From JAWWPG01 sp963820035 (GTDB lineage: Bacteria; Actinomycetota; Actinomycetes; Propionibacteriales; Nocardioidaceae): DNA of 64,000 bases. The stretch covers positions 496,001 to 560,000 of the forward strand of contig CAWFYK010000005.1 of assembly GCA_963820035.1 (NCBI GenBank), given 5' to 3'. Below, piece by piece: positions 1-8,177 of this stretch. Below the pieces are notes generated by a model. It was given only the letters and a program-made list of their open reading frames with translations. It ran no database searches and was not told the DNA's origin. The stretch's first letter is position 1. Each line of letters opens with the position of its first letter. The position numbers and the translations under genes are program-made.

Positions 1-1
1 G

Positions 2-1270
2 CTCGCCGCCGGAGACCGCCGACCGGCGGGCTGGGTCGGCGCGGCCGTGGTCGTCGCGGTGGCGGTCGCCGCCGGGCTGCTGCTCTCCTGCAACCGGCTG
101 GGCCCCGGCCCACCGCTCGCCCTCGGCGCCGCGGCCGCCACGTTCGGCCTGGTGCTCTCCCAGGACATCAATGCCGACACCCAGCTGGTGATCGCACTCC
201 TCACCCTCGCCACGGCCGTCGGGGCGTTGTTCATGGCGGGCCTGTGCATGGTCGAGGACCTGCCGCCGGCGTCGGCGCGGGCGACGTTCGCCGGCTGGGC
301 GGTCCCGTTGGCCGCAGGGTGGGCGCCCCTGGCCTGGTTCGCGCTGGTCGACCGAGGGTCCGGTCAGACCCGGCTCGGCGTGCATCCGCCCTGGTGGGCG
401 GTGGCGGTCGTGGTCGCGGTGCTGCTGCTCTGGGCGGTCCTGACGATGGCGCTCGACGAGCCGGCTCGGCCAGGGCCGTCGATCGTCGGCTGGGAGAACG
501 CCTGGGCGGCTCTCGGGATCCTCGTGGTCGGCATCAGCTGCCTGACGATGCTGGTGGGCTTCCAGTCCGACCCGGCACCCTCGTGGGTCCGGCCGGTCCT
601 GCTGCTGACCACAGCCGTCGGGCTCAGCTGCCTGATCGGCTGCGACTGGCTGGTGCCGCAGCCGGCGGCCCGGCCGGCGTACCTCGCCGTGGTGGTGGCC
701 CTGCTTGTCGGGCCCGGCTGTCTGCAGGTTCTGCTGCTGGTCTCGAGGAAGGCGACCGGTCCGGTGTCGATCTGGGTGCTGGTGCTGCTGGCCACCGCCG
801 GAGCGCTGGGCTGCTGGTGGGGGTGGCATCGGCCCGGGCCGGGCGCCATGGGCGGCCTCCTGGTGATGGCCCTCGCGGCCGCCGGAGGCTGGGTCATGCC
901 AGCCAACGAGTGGGCGATGTGTGCCGCCGCCGGACCGCTCGCCATCGGCGTCGCAGCCGCCTGCGTGGGCGGCTTGCGGTTGGCCGGGAGCCGGATGGGA
1001 ACTCGCTACGTGGCGATCGGCGGCTTGGTCGCCCTGCTCTTCGGGTTGCTGTCGGCGGCTCCGCTGGCGTGGTCCCTGGGCGCCGAGGTGACTGACGGGA
1101 CCGAATCCGCGCGCGCCGGTGGGCGGATCCTGCTGGGCCTCGCGTTCTCCGTCGCCGTGCTGGCCGCTGCCGGGGTCTCCGTCCTGCTGAGCCGGGCACG
1201 AGAGGCTGGTGGGCCGGGCCCGGGTCAGCCGCGCCCGAACACCGCACCGCCGTTGACCTGCAGCACCTGA
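2..1270 (+). CDS. Multi-pass membrane protein, 5'-truncated by window edge
   Basis: Unrecognised integral membrane protein. The frame is open to the left edge, so the real start lies outside; GTG at 47 is only the first start codon visible. About ten hydrophobic segments rich in Leu, Ala, Val and Trp cover some 400 residues, separated by short loops, with no soluble domain or catalytic motif visible. The Pro/Gly-rich tail after the last helix overlaps the end of the convergent dehydrogenase gene by 46 bp. A transporter-like fold is possible, but no family signature supports a substrate or function. Confidence 0.7.
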   Translation, partial: LAAGDRRPAGWVGAAVVVAVAVAAGLLLSCNRLGPGPPLALGAAAATFGLVLSQDINADTQLVIALLTLATAVGALFMAGLCMVEDLPPASARATFAGWAVPLAAGWAPLAWFALVDRGSGQTRLGVHPPWWAVAVVVAVLLLWAVLTMALDEPARPGPSIVGWENAWAALGILVVGISCLTMLVGFQSDPAPSWVRPVLLLTTAVGLSCLIGCDWLVPQPAARPAYLAVVVALLVGPGCLQVLLLVSRKATGPVSIWVLVLLATAGALGCWWGWHRPGPGAMGGLLVMALAAAGGWVMPANEWAMCAAAGPLAIGVAAACVGGLRLAGSRMGTRYVAIGGLVALLFGLLSAAPLAWSLGAEVTDGTESARAGGRILLGLAFSVAVLAAAGVSVLLSRAREAGGPGPGQPRPNTAPPLTCST

Positions 1271-2028
1271 CCGGTGGTGAAACCCGCCAGGTCCGACGCG
1301 AGGTAGGCGACTGCCTCTGCCACTTCCTCCGGCGTGCCCGAACGCTTCACCAAGGTCCGCGCCACCCGGCTGTCGACGACCTCGGGTGAGAGCCGCCCGG
1401 ACCAGAACTCCGTGTCGGGGACGAAGCCCGGCGCGACCGCGTTGACCGTGATGCCGTCAGCCGCGAGCCCGTGCGCCTCTGTATAGACCCAGGCATGCAG
1501 CGCGGCCTTCGCGGCGCCGTAGGACCCGGCGGGGGAGAAGGCCGCGAGTGAGCTCATCGCCACCACGCGTCCGCCTGGACGACGAAGCATGGGGAGCAGC
1601 GCCTGCGTCAGCAGGACCGTCGTGAGCACGTTGTTGCGGAAGTCGCTCAGCCAGCCGTCGGCGATGCCGGCCAGGTCGTCACCGCCGTCAGGGGTCAACC
1701 CTCCGGCGTTGTTGACGAGGACGTCGATCGGGACGCCGTCCGACAACGCGGCAGCGACGCGTTGCACGTCGTCCGGATCCTCCAGGTCGACCGAAGCGAA
1801 GCCCACAGCCGGACGGCCGACTTCAGCGTTGAGGGCATCGGCGGTCTTCGCGAGGACGTCGGCTCGGCGGCCGAGGATCGCCACGGTGTCGCCGGCACCG
1901 GCGAACCGGCGGGCGATCGCCCGGCCGAGTCCGGTCCCGCCTCCCGACACGACCACTCGTCTGCTGCGGGTGGATGCCATCCCGGGGTTCGCCGCAGACT
2001 CCTGGTCAGCTTGAGATTCGCTCACCAC
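1225..2028 (-). CDS. Short-chain dehydrogenase/reductase (SDR) family oxidoreductase
   Basis: Classical SDR of 267 residues, expected to be a cytoplasmic NAD(P)-dependent oxidoreductase. Visible motifs: glycine-rich cofactor loop GGGTGLG at residues 29-35, NNAG at 106-109, serine pair at 159-160, and YGAAK with Tyr170 and Lys174 as the catalytic Tyr/Lys. The C-terminal end (FTTGQVLQVNGG) is typical of FabG-like reductases. Substrate cannot be told from sequence. The start is uncertain: GTG at 2028 gives the full frame, while ATG at 1980 (residue 17) would match the usual SDR length better; neither has a strong ribosome binding site. It is divergent from the sigma factor operon across a 255-bp gap. 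Confidence 0.88.
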   Translation of the reverse strand: MVSESQADQESAANPGMASTRSRRVVVSGGGTGLGRAIARRFAGAGDTVAILGRRADVLAKTADALNAEVGRPAVGFASVDLEDPDDVQRVAAALSDGVPIDVLVNNAGGLTPDGGDDLAGIADGWLSDFRNNVLTTVLLTQALLPMLRRPGGRVVAMSSLAAFSPAGSYGAAKAALHAWVYTEAHGLAADGITVNAVAPGFVPDTEFWSGRLSPEVVDSRVARTLVKRSGTPEEVAEAVAYLASDLAGFTTGQVLQVNGGAVFGRG

Positions 2029-2283
2029 GATGTTCTACCCGTTGCTCGCCGGCGGCGTCTCGGCAGGGTCCCCGAGGCGGAACAGGTGGACAGAGCGGCA
2101 CCCCTGACGCCGCCCTGCCACCCGTTGTCCGATTCCCCCGAATCGCTACCCAGGAGTGCGGCCCTGAGTAGGCTGATACGTCACTGGGGGGCTTTTGTGC
2201 AGGGTAGGGAGTATCACGGCCGGTCTGAGCCGCTCCTGTGTGGCATGAGCTCGCCGACTGTCATCCGGAATGAGGGAGCCGTG

Positions 2284-2886
2284 ATGGGTAGGAGCAACCC
2301 ACCGCAACCGCGTGCCGCGGGTGTGTGGGCAAACGCTGCCGACCACTTCCGTCGCTGGCGGGACGGCGACCCGACCGGGCTCGACGACATCGTGCGCCTG
2401 CTGACTCCCGTGCTCTGGCACGTCGTGCGCGCCCACGGTCTCGACACCGAGCGTGCGCAGGACGTGGTGCAGACCACCTGGCTCACGTTCGTACGACGGC
2501 AGGAGTCGATCGCCGAGCCACAGGCGGTCGCCGCCTGGCTCACGACGACCGCTCGACGAGAGGCGTGGCGGGTGGCGAAGATCACGGCGAAGGTCACCTC
2601 CGTCGGCGAGGAGGTCCTCGAGTGGGAGCTGCCCGCGCAGCGTTCCGCCGAGTCGGAGGCCGTGGACATCGATGAGCGGAACCGGTTGTGGGCGTGTGTG
2701 CGCCAGCTCTCCGAGCGGTGCCAGCGGCTCATGCGCATCGTGGCATTCGACGATCGGCCCGACTACCGTGGCCTCGCCGAGGAGATGCAGATGCCGGTTG
2801 GAAGCATCGGCCCCACCCGGGGTCGTTGCCTGGAGAAGCTGAAGGCCTTGCTGGCCGAAGGAAACCGGGAGATGGCACATGAATGA
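2284..2886 (+). CDS. Sigma-70 family (ECF-like) RNA polymerase sigma factor
   Basis: Sigma factor of 200 residues, predicted to direct core RNA polymerase to specific promoters. Region 2 covers about residues 18-100, with the typical DVVQTTWLTFVRR helix and the AWLTTTARREAWR segment. A short linker follows, then region 4 with a helix-turn-helix around YRGLAEEMQMPVGSIGPTRGRCLEKLKALL. Start chosen at ATG 2284, 6 nt after GAGGGA; an overlapping GTG at 2281 is possible. The gene overlaps the next one by 8 bp (ATGAATGA), so the two are translationally coupled. It is the first gene of the operon with the subtilase and CHAT protease. No membrane anti-sigma factor is adjacent, so control probably comes from within the operon (inference). 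Confidence 0.88.
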   Translation: MGRSNPPQPRAAGVWANAADHFRRWRDGDPTGLDDIVRLLTPVLWHVVRAHGLDTERAQDVVQTTWLTFVRRQESIAEPQAVAAWLTTTARREAWRVAKITAKVTSVGEEVLEWELPAQRSAESEAVDIDERNRLWACVRQLSERCQRLMRIVAFDDRPDYRGLAEEMQMPVGSIGPTRGRCLEKLKALLAEGNREMAHE

Positions 2887-3388
2887 CGACGCGAACGCAC
2901 CCGACGTGTCCTCGCCTGCCGGCGGTGACCTCGAGCTCTGGGACCGGCTTGCAGAGATGTGGGAAGCCCGCGACCCGATGCCCTCCGACCTTGTCGACCA
3001 GGTGTTGGTGGCCATCGCCACTGACGACATCGACGCCGAGTACGAGCTGCTCCAGCTGGTGGAGCGCACCGACCAGCTGGTCGGCGCCCGCGGTGGAGGC
3101 GAGGCGCTCACCATCTCCTTCTCCGGCGAGTCCTTCGCCCTCCTGCTGCGGGTCTCGGGCATCGGCGGCGCATCCCGCCGCGTCGACGGATGGGTGACCC
3201 CGGCTCGTGAGATGCGGGTCACCGTCAAGCAGAAGAGCCGCACCTGGGAGGCCGACGTCGACTCCAGTGGGAGGTTCGAGATCGCGAAGCTACCGGGTGG
3301 GCTGTCCCGGTTCTGGCTCAGCGGCGGCAGGTCCGCCAAGCCCGACGAGGAGCAGGAGCTCTTCGCCACCCCAGCGTTCGAGCTGTAG
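2879..3388 (+). CDS. Small soluble protein of the subtilase/CHAT operon, unknown function
   Basis: Unrecognised protein of 169 residues. No signal peptide or membrane helix is visible. The N-terminal half is acidic and helical (LWDRLAEMWEARDPMPSDLVDQVLVAI), a layout seen in some anti-sigma and sigma-partner proteins. The C-terminal half alternates beta strands with a Gly/Pro turn (FEIAKLPGGLSRFWLSGG), reminiscent of a small beta-sandwich such as a carboxypeptidase-regulatory-like domain, though that match is weak. It overlaps the sigma gene by 8 bp and ends 11 bp before the subtilase. Position suggests a regulator of the sigma factor or an adaptor or substrate for the proteases (inference only). 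Confidence 0.75.
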   Translation: MNDDANAPDVSSPAGGDLELWDRLAEMWEARDPMPSDLVDQVLVAIATDDIDAEYELLQLVERTDQLVGARGGGEALTISFSGESFALLLRVSGIGGASRRVDGWVTPAREMRVTVKQKSRTWEADVDSSGRFEIAKLPGGLSRFWLSGGRSAKPDEEQELFATPAFEL

Positions 3389-3399
3389 AGGATGATCAC

Positions 3400-5058
3400 G
3401 TGACTCCAAGTGGGACAACCAAGTCCGGCAGTGCAGCCCACGATCGATTCGACCGAGACCCGAACCCGCCATCGAAGCGGATGCTGCAGCAGGTCGAGGG
3501 CCGGGTCCTCGACCCCGCGACCGCTCTGTCCGTCGAGGGAGTGACGCCACGCCCCACCGTGTATGTCGGTCCGCGGCTCGTCGTCTCCGCGTTGCGCAAC
3601 CAACGCGAGGTGCTTCAGATGCTCAAGGAGGTCGGCCACGACCTTGACTGGAACGTCGACATCGACGACAGGCTGCCCAGAGCACGGGTCAAGGGCAGCG
3701 ACGAGCGGCGCGCCCATTACGAGGGCCACAGGCCTTGGGTGAAAGGTCGATCAGCCCGACGTAAGCGCCGCGGATGGGACACCGGCGAGCTCGGTGTCAC
3801 CCGCCTCAAGCTCACCGTCAAGTCGGACAAGGCCGTTGTCGCTCCTGACGGCTGGGTGTTGCTTCAGCAGGCTCGGGCCCGCTTCGGCATCGACGAGCTG
3901 CAGGGCGTCGGCCTCGACCACGTGCTGTTCGTGACTCCCTACGACTCCTCCAACCCGTACGACTCGTCGAACCCCTACGACTCGTCGAACCCCTACGACT
4001 CATCCAACCCGGCGAGCTACCAGCTGTCGTCCTATGCACGGCAAGGTAGCGGCGGGCGGCAGCCGATCTCCTTCGTCGGCCCGCGACCGCACCGCAGGGA
4101 CGACAGTGAGCTCCCCGGTCGTCGTCCCGTGGTGGGCATCCTCGACACCGGTTGTGGGCACCATCCCTGGCTCAACGATGTCGTCAAGACCGACGTTCGC
4201 CTGCGTGGCAAGCGCATCGGCTACACCAACCCGCGGACGAACCCGGAGGACCACCCCGACCAGGTCGGTCCGCTCGACGGTGGCATCGACGAGCTCTCCG
4301 GGCACGGGACGTTCATCGCCGGACTCGTCCACCAAGCCTGTCCCGACGCAGACATCATGGCGTGGCGAATCGTCAACTCCAGTGGGCCGATCGTGGAGTC
4401 GGAGTGGGTGACCGCACTGACTCAGGTCGGTGAGCTGGTGCGCCGCTACTACGACGGTGAGCCCGGCGGAAAGCCGCTCGACGTACTCAACATGTCGATG
4501 GGCTACTACCACGAGACGCCGGAGGACAAGCTCTTCGACCCGACCATGTACCACCTGCTCGAGCTGCTCGGCGAATGCGGCACGGTGGTCACCTGCTCGG
4601 CCGGTAACGACGCGACGGCCCGACCCTTCTTCCCGGCCGCCTTCACGCCGTGGTCCAACAACAAGGGTCCGATCCCGCCACGCGACGACTGTGTGCCGCC
4701 GGTGTCCGTGGGAGCCCTCAACCCCAACACCAGGACGGTCGCGCTGTTCAGCAACACCGGTCCATGGGTGCGCTGCTATGCCCATGGCGCGGCCGTGATG
4801 AGCACCATGCCGTCCATGCAGGGAGGTCTGCAGCCGATGGCCCGCACCAAGGCGTTCGGCAAGGTTCGGGAGAGCATCGACCCCGACGATTTCACCGGAC
4901 AGTTCGCGGTCTGGAGCGGCACATCGTTCGCCGCCCCGGTCCAGGCCGGGCTGATCGCGAGCTCGATGGTCGACTCGATGCCGACCGCCGACAAGCCCCG
5001 GTCGAGGGAGGCTGCCGTCACGAGAGGGTGGACGGCCGTCACGAAGGCGATGAAATAG
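3400..5058 (+). CDS. S8 (subtilisin) family serine protease with YDSSNP repeat linker
   Basis: Subtilase of 552 residues. The catalytic triad is Asp249 (ILDTG), His302 (SGHGTFIAGL) and Ser509 (SGTSFAAP), in the usual S8 order. No signal peptide or membrane anchor is seen, so it is probably cytoplasmic, unlike most subtilases. Residues 1-180 form a basic N-terminal domain of unknown fold. Residues 181-204 are four perfect YDSSNP hexapeptides, followed by a Ser/Gly-rich stretch leading into the catalytic domain. GTG start at 3400 follows a GAGG sequence. It lies 11 bp after the small unknown gene and 15 bp before the CHAT gene, so the operon carries two proteases of different clans. The repeat may be a spacer or a processing site (inference). 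Confidence 0.92.
   Translation: MTPSGTTKSGSAAHDRFDRDPNPPSKRMLQQVEGRVLDPATALSVEGVTPRPTVYVGPRLVVSALRNQREVLQMLKEVGHDLDWNVDIDDRLPRARVKGSDERRAHYEGHRPWVKGRSARRKRRGWDTGELGVTRLKLTVKSDKAVVAPDGWVLLQQARARFGIDELQGVGLDHVLFVTPYDSSNPYDSSNPYDSSNPYDSSNPASYQLSSYARQGSGGRQPISFVGPRPHRRDDSELPGRRPVVGILDTGCGHHPWLNDVVKTDVRLRGKRIGYTNPRTNPEDHPDQVGPLDGGIDELSGHGTFIAGLVHQACPDADIMAWRIVNSSGPIVESEWVTALTQVGELVRRYYDGEPGGKPLDVLNMSMGYYHETPEDKLFDPTMYHLLELLGECGTVVTCSAGNDATARPFFPAAFTPWSNNKGPIPPRDDCVPPVSVGALNPNTRTVALFSNTGPWVRCYAHGAAVMSTMPSMQGGLQPMARTKAFGKVRESIDPDDFTGQFAVWSGTSFAAPVQAGLIASSMVDSMPTADKPRSREAAVTRGWTAVTKAMK
3940..4011 (+). repeat. Four tandem 18-bp units encoding YDSSNP in the subtilase
   Basis: Four head-to-tail 18-bp units, each coding Tyr-Asp-Ser-Ser-Asn-Pro, with only third-position changes between copies. 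The array sits between the N-terminal domain and the catalytic domain of the protease. Tandem identity at DNA level suggests recent expansion or contraction by slippage, so copy number may vary between strains. Confidence 0.95.
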
Positions 5059-5073
5059 CGCCAAGATGGAGGG

Positions 5074-7530
5074 GTGCTGACCGCAGCGGACCTGCACCGC
5101 CGAGGCCTGGCGAGCAGTAACGCCGGGAGGTACACCTCCGCCCGGGTGCTCTTTCGTCGAGCCCTCGAACGCGCCGAGCTTCCCGACACCATCGCCCAGG
5201 TGAAGTTGAGCCTGGCGTATGTCGAGGCCGAGCTCGGGAGCACCCAACAAGGCCTCACGCTCTGCGCGGAGGCCCTCGAGGTCCCTGGGCTCAGCCGGCA
5301 GCTCCGGGGGCTTGTCGAGTCGCAGATCGCCCTGCTGCACATGCGATCCGGGGCCGGACAGGCTGCCATCAGCTCCTTCGCTGCGGCGATCGCGCTGCTC
5401 GACGAATCGCCGGAGCCGCGGGCCCGCGCGTACCTCAACCGCGGCCTCGTGCATCTCCAGCGCGGTGACGCGGAGCGAGCCGAGGAGGACTCGAGGCGGG
5501 CGGCTGAGCTCTACCGCGCCGCCGGCGACGAGGTGGAGGCGGCCAAGGCGGACCACAACCTCGGTTATGCCCGGTTGCTGTCCGGCGATCTCGTCACGTC
5601 GCTCCAGTTGATGGAGACCGCGGCGCCGATGCTCTCCGGGCTGTCCACGACCTACCAGGCGGTCGGTGCGCAGGACCGCGCCGAGGTGCTTGTCGCGGCT
5701 GGTATGCCGGCGGACGCCCTCGAGGCCTTGGGGCAGGCGGCCCGAGCCTACGGATCCCACCGCCTCCGTCAACGACAAGCGGAGGTCGAGCTGATCATGG
5801 CGCGGACGCTGGCGCGGGACGACCCGCTGCGCGCCGCGGCGGTCGCGAGACGCGCCGAGCGCAGGTTCCGCCAGCGCGGCAGCGAGGCGTGGGCACTTCG
5901 CGCGGAGGCGGTCCGGCTGGCCGCCGAGATCGAGTCCGGGGCGCCGACGAGGGCGCGGGCCGGGCTTGCTGACCGGGCGGGCTGGGCAGCGGGCCTGGCC
6001 ACCGTGCTGCACGAGCACGGTCTGCGCAACGAGGCCATGGTGATGACGCTCTCGGCCGCGCGGGCCGAGCTCACCGCCGGCGAGGCCGCCGCCGCGAGCA
6101 GACGGCTCGCACACGTGCGGCCAAGCGCCGGGACACCTCTTGAGACCCGGCTGCTGGCACGCGAGGTCCGGGCCCAGGTGGCCGCGGCCAGGGGAAGGCG
6201 GGCGGCCGGCCTCGACCACGTGCGACGGGGCCTCGACGAGCTGCATGAGTGGCAGTCGGGCTTCGGCAGCCTCGAGCTGCAGAGCTCCGTCGTCGGCCGC
6301 GGCCGACGACTGGCCGTCGAAGGGGTCCGGCTCGCTCTCGCCGACGGCCGCCCTGGTGTCGTCTTCGAATGGGCCGAGCGGGCCCGAGCGCTCGTCAGCC
6401 GGGTGACGCCGGTGCGACCGCCGAGCGATCCGGAGGCGGCCCAGGCATTGCGCGACCTCAGGAGGTCGAGGGACGAGGCCACCGCAGCTGCCCTCCGAGC
6501 CCGGATCCGGCAACAGTCCTGGTATGGCGAGGGCTCGCGTCAGGTGAGCGAGCTCGCCGGGCTGGACGAGGTGACATCCGTGCTGTCCGACGCGGGCGGA
6601 GTTCTGGCCAGCTACCTCGTCGTCGACGATCAGCTGCTCTGTGTCGTTGTGGGCGCCGGGGCTGCGGAGGTGGTGCCGCTGCCCGGGCTCCGCAGGGTGC
6701 GCGCCCTCCTCTCCGGGATGCAGGCCGACCTCGACATGGCCGCGGCGGACCTGCCGCCGGCACTGCGCGGGGTCGTCTTCGGGGCGCTGCGCGATCGCGT
6801 CGCCGGTCTGGCCGACGAGCTGGTGGCCCCTCTGGGCTGCCGGCTCGAGGGCGACCGGGTGGTTCTGGTGCCCTCCGGGATCCTCGCGGGGACACCGTGG
6901 TCGATGCTCCCCGGTCTGTCGGACCGGCCGCTGACCGCGCCGCGGTCGGCGACCCTCTGGCTCGCTGCCCGGCGGCGTCCGTTCGAGCCCAAGCGGGTGG
7001 GCCTCGTCGCGGGACCCGACGTCGTACGGGCCGATGAGGAGGTCTCCAAGGCGGCGGCTGCCTGGAGCAGTGCCGAGACGCTGACGGGAGGCGCCGCGAA
7101 CGCGACGGCGGTCAGCGAGCTCGCGGGGCGCGTCGAGGTCCTCCACGTCGCAGCGCACGGGCGTCACTCGGCAGACAACCCGCTCTTCTCGGGGCTCGAG
7201 CTGGCCGACGGTCCGTGGTTCGGCTATGACATCGACCAGCTCGAACGGATCCCGTCCACCGTGGTGCTCTCGGCGTGCGAGTTGGGCCGGTCCTCGGTGC
7301 GCTGGGGTGAGGAGACGATCGGGATGACCGTGGCGTGGCTGCACGCCGGGACCCGCTGCGTGGTGGCGGCCCCGGCGAGCGTGGCCGACGACCTCGCCTG
7401 CGAGGTCCTCACCGCCACACACGCCCGGCTCGCGAGCGGCGCGCCGCCGGCGGAAGCCCTTGCCGACGCGGTCCGTGACGTCGACGCGGCCGGCGTCTCG
7501 TCGTTCCTCTGCTTCGGTGCCGGCTGGTAG
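5074..7530 (+). CDS. TPR-repeat protein with C-terminal CHAT (caspase-like) protease domain
   Basis: CHAT-domain protein of 818 residues. The N-terminal half is an alpha-helical tetratricopeptide-type array beginning at the first residues (AADLHRRGLASSNAGRYTSARVLFRRALERAEL), with several more TPR-like pairs. The C-terminal ~250 residues carry the clan CD caspase-like domain: His695 in HVAAHG and Cys735 in LSACELG form the expected His/Cys dyad, followed by the usual helix AWLHAGTRCVVAAPASV. CHAT proteases act in the cytoplasm on specific partner proteins. Lying 15 bp after the subtilase, the two are very likely co-expressed. Start uncertain: GTG 5074 sits too close to the GGAGG sequence (5068-5072); CTG 5077 would be spaced better. 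Confidence 0.9.
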   Translation: MLTAADLHRRGLASSNAGRYTSARVLFRRALERAELPDTIAQVKLSLAYVEAELGSTQQGLTLCAEALEVPGLSRQLRGLVESQIALLHMRSGAGQAAISSFAAAIALLDESPEPRARAYLNRGLVHLQRGDAERAEEDSRRAAELYRAAGDEVEAAKADHNLGYARLLSGDLVTSLQLMETAAPMLSGLSTTYQAVGAQDRAEVLVAAGMPADALEALGQAARAYGSHRLRQRQAEVELIMARTLARDDPLRAAAVARRAERRFRQRGSEAWALRAEAVRLAAEIESGAPTRARAGLADRAGWAAGLATVLHEHGLRNEAMVMTLSAARAELTAGEAAAASRRLAHVRPSAGTPLETRLLAREVRAQVAAARGRRAAGLDHVRRGLDELHEWQSGFGSLELQSSVVGRGRRLAVEGVRLALADGRPGVVFEWAERARALVSRVTPVRPPSDPEAAQALRDLRRSRDEATAAALRARIRQQSWYGEGSRQVSELAGLDEVTSVLSDAGGVLASYLVVDDQLLCVVVGAGAAEVVPLPGLRRVRALLSGMQADLDMAAADLPPALRGVVFGALRDRVAGLADELVAPLGCRLEGDRVVLVPSGILAGTPWSMLPGLSDRPLTAPRSATLWLAARRRPFEPKRVGLVAGPDVVRADEEVSKAAAAWSSAETLTGGAANATAVSELAGRVEVLHVAAHGRHSADNPLFSGLELADGPWFGYDIDQLERIPSTVVLSACELGRSSVRWGEETIGMTVAWLHAGTRCVVAAPASVADDLACEVLTATHARLASGAPPAEALADAVRDVDAAGVSSFLCFGAGW

Positions 7531-7567
7531 GGCCGGGCACCGGGCCTCTGGGCTTGTGGCACTGGAC

Positions 7568-7627
7568 GCAAAGTGGAACGATCCGGGGCTCAAATCGCGA
7601 GCTGGGCCCCGGATCGTTCCGCTTTGC
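7568..7627. repeat. Long inverted repeat (22-bp arms) after the CHAT gene, probable terminator
   Basis: Arms at 7568-7589 and 7606-7627 pair over 22 bp with one G-T mismatch (G-U in RNA), separated by a 16-nt loop. It begins 38 bp past the CHAT stop. No T-run follows on either strand, so a classical intrinsic terminator is incomplete, but the stem could stop transcription between the operon and the convergent BlaI gene. The motif GTGGCACTG also occurs as a direct repeat on either side (7557-7565 and 7636-7644), which leaves open a small mobile palindromic element. Confidence 0.75.
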
Positions 7628-7709
7628 AGCTGCATGTGGCACTGCTGCCTTAAGCCGCACCAAGCACCTGGCTGCGCCTAGATGCGAGTCCCCGTCCGAA
7701 AGGCCCCGG

Positions 7710-8090
7710 CTACCGGTGGTGGAGCGCGGACTTCAGGGCCGCGACGTCAGCGGGTGAGGACTCCTCGACGAACCGCGTCAGGGCGGTGCGGCGGTCCGGT
7801 CCGGTGCAGCCCTCGAGTGTCTCGCGCATCAGGTCGGCCAGGACGGCCCCACGTGACGACGTGGCGCGGTAGAGGTAGGCCCGGCCCTCCCGGGCCTCCA
7901 GAGCGAGCCGCTTCCGGGCGAGGCGCTGCAGCACGGTCATGACGGTCGTGTAAGCGATCTCGCGGTCGCGGGCGAGCTCCTCATGGACCTCACGGACGGT
8001 GAACCAGCGCTCACCCGAGACGTCAGCCCAGAGATGGTCCATCACCCGGCGCTCGAGGCCGCCCAGACGAAGAGACGAGGAGACCGGCAT
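7710..8090 (-). CDS. BlaI/MecI/CopY-family transcriptional repressor
   Basis: Winged-helix repressor of 126 residues. The N-terminal ~80 residues match the BlaI/MecI layout: LGGLERRVMDHLW, then VREVHEELARDREIAYTTVMTVLQRLARKRLA as the DNA-recognition part, and a wing (EGRAYLYRATSS). The C-terminal helices (TRFVEESSPADVAALKSAL) are the dimerisation region. Family members bind TACA/TGTA-type dyads as dimers and are often inactivated by a membrane BlaR1 protease; no blaR1 is present here, so the inducing route is unknown. Repeated TACTAC-type boxes lie immediately upstream and likely give autoregulation. Divergent from the metallophosphoesterase gene. Confidence 0.9.
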   Translation of the reverse strand: MPVSSSLRLGGLERRVMDHLWADVSGERWFTVREVHEELARDREIAYTTVMTVLQRLARKRLALEAREGRAYLYRATSSRGAVLADLMRETLEGCTGPDRRTALTRFVEESSPADVAALKSALHHR

Positions 8091-8097
8091 CTTCGGA

Positions 8098-8134
8098 TAC
8101 TACCCACGGTGCGCGTAGTACTACCCCGTGTAGT
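8098..8134. promoter_or_regulatory. Probable BlaI-type operator between divergent genes
   Basis: Several related boxes cluster 8-44 bp upstream of the repressor start: TACTAC at 8098-8103, the perfect palindrome GTAGTACTAC at 8115-8124, and the dyad ACTAC-CCCGT-GTAGT at 8120-8134. The half-site resembles the TACA/TGTA operators of the BlaI family. Location between divergent starts suggests autoregulation and possibly control of the metallophosphoesterase (inference). Confidence 0.6.
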
Positions 8135-8171
8135 AGTGCCTTTGTCACTCAAATCAGCCGCCTGGATGCCC

Positions 8172-8177
8172 TACAGT
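8172..8177 (+). promoter_or_regulatory. -10 box TACAGT, probable leaderless transcript
   Basis: TACAGT starts exactly 12 nt upstream of ATG 8184, which would place the transcript start at or next to the A of the start codon. No ribosome binding site is visible before that ATG. No good -35 at 16-18 bp is seen. Confidence 0.4.

Noticed and set aside
2146..3729. 527-residue minus-strand frame opposite the sigma factor and small unknown gene
   Set aside because: No family features; it covers three well-supported plus-strand genes and is a codon-bias shadow.
5074..7530. Craspase-like RNA-guided protease system
   Set aside because: A TPR-CHAT protein alone is not enough; no gRAMP/Cas7-11 protein or CRISPR array is present.
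4000..7635. 1,211-residue minus-strand open frame opposite the subtilase and CHAT genes
   Set aside because: Arg/Gly/His-rich, with no hydrophobic core or motif. It is an antisense shadow of two well-supported genes in very GC-rich DNA.
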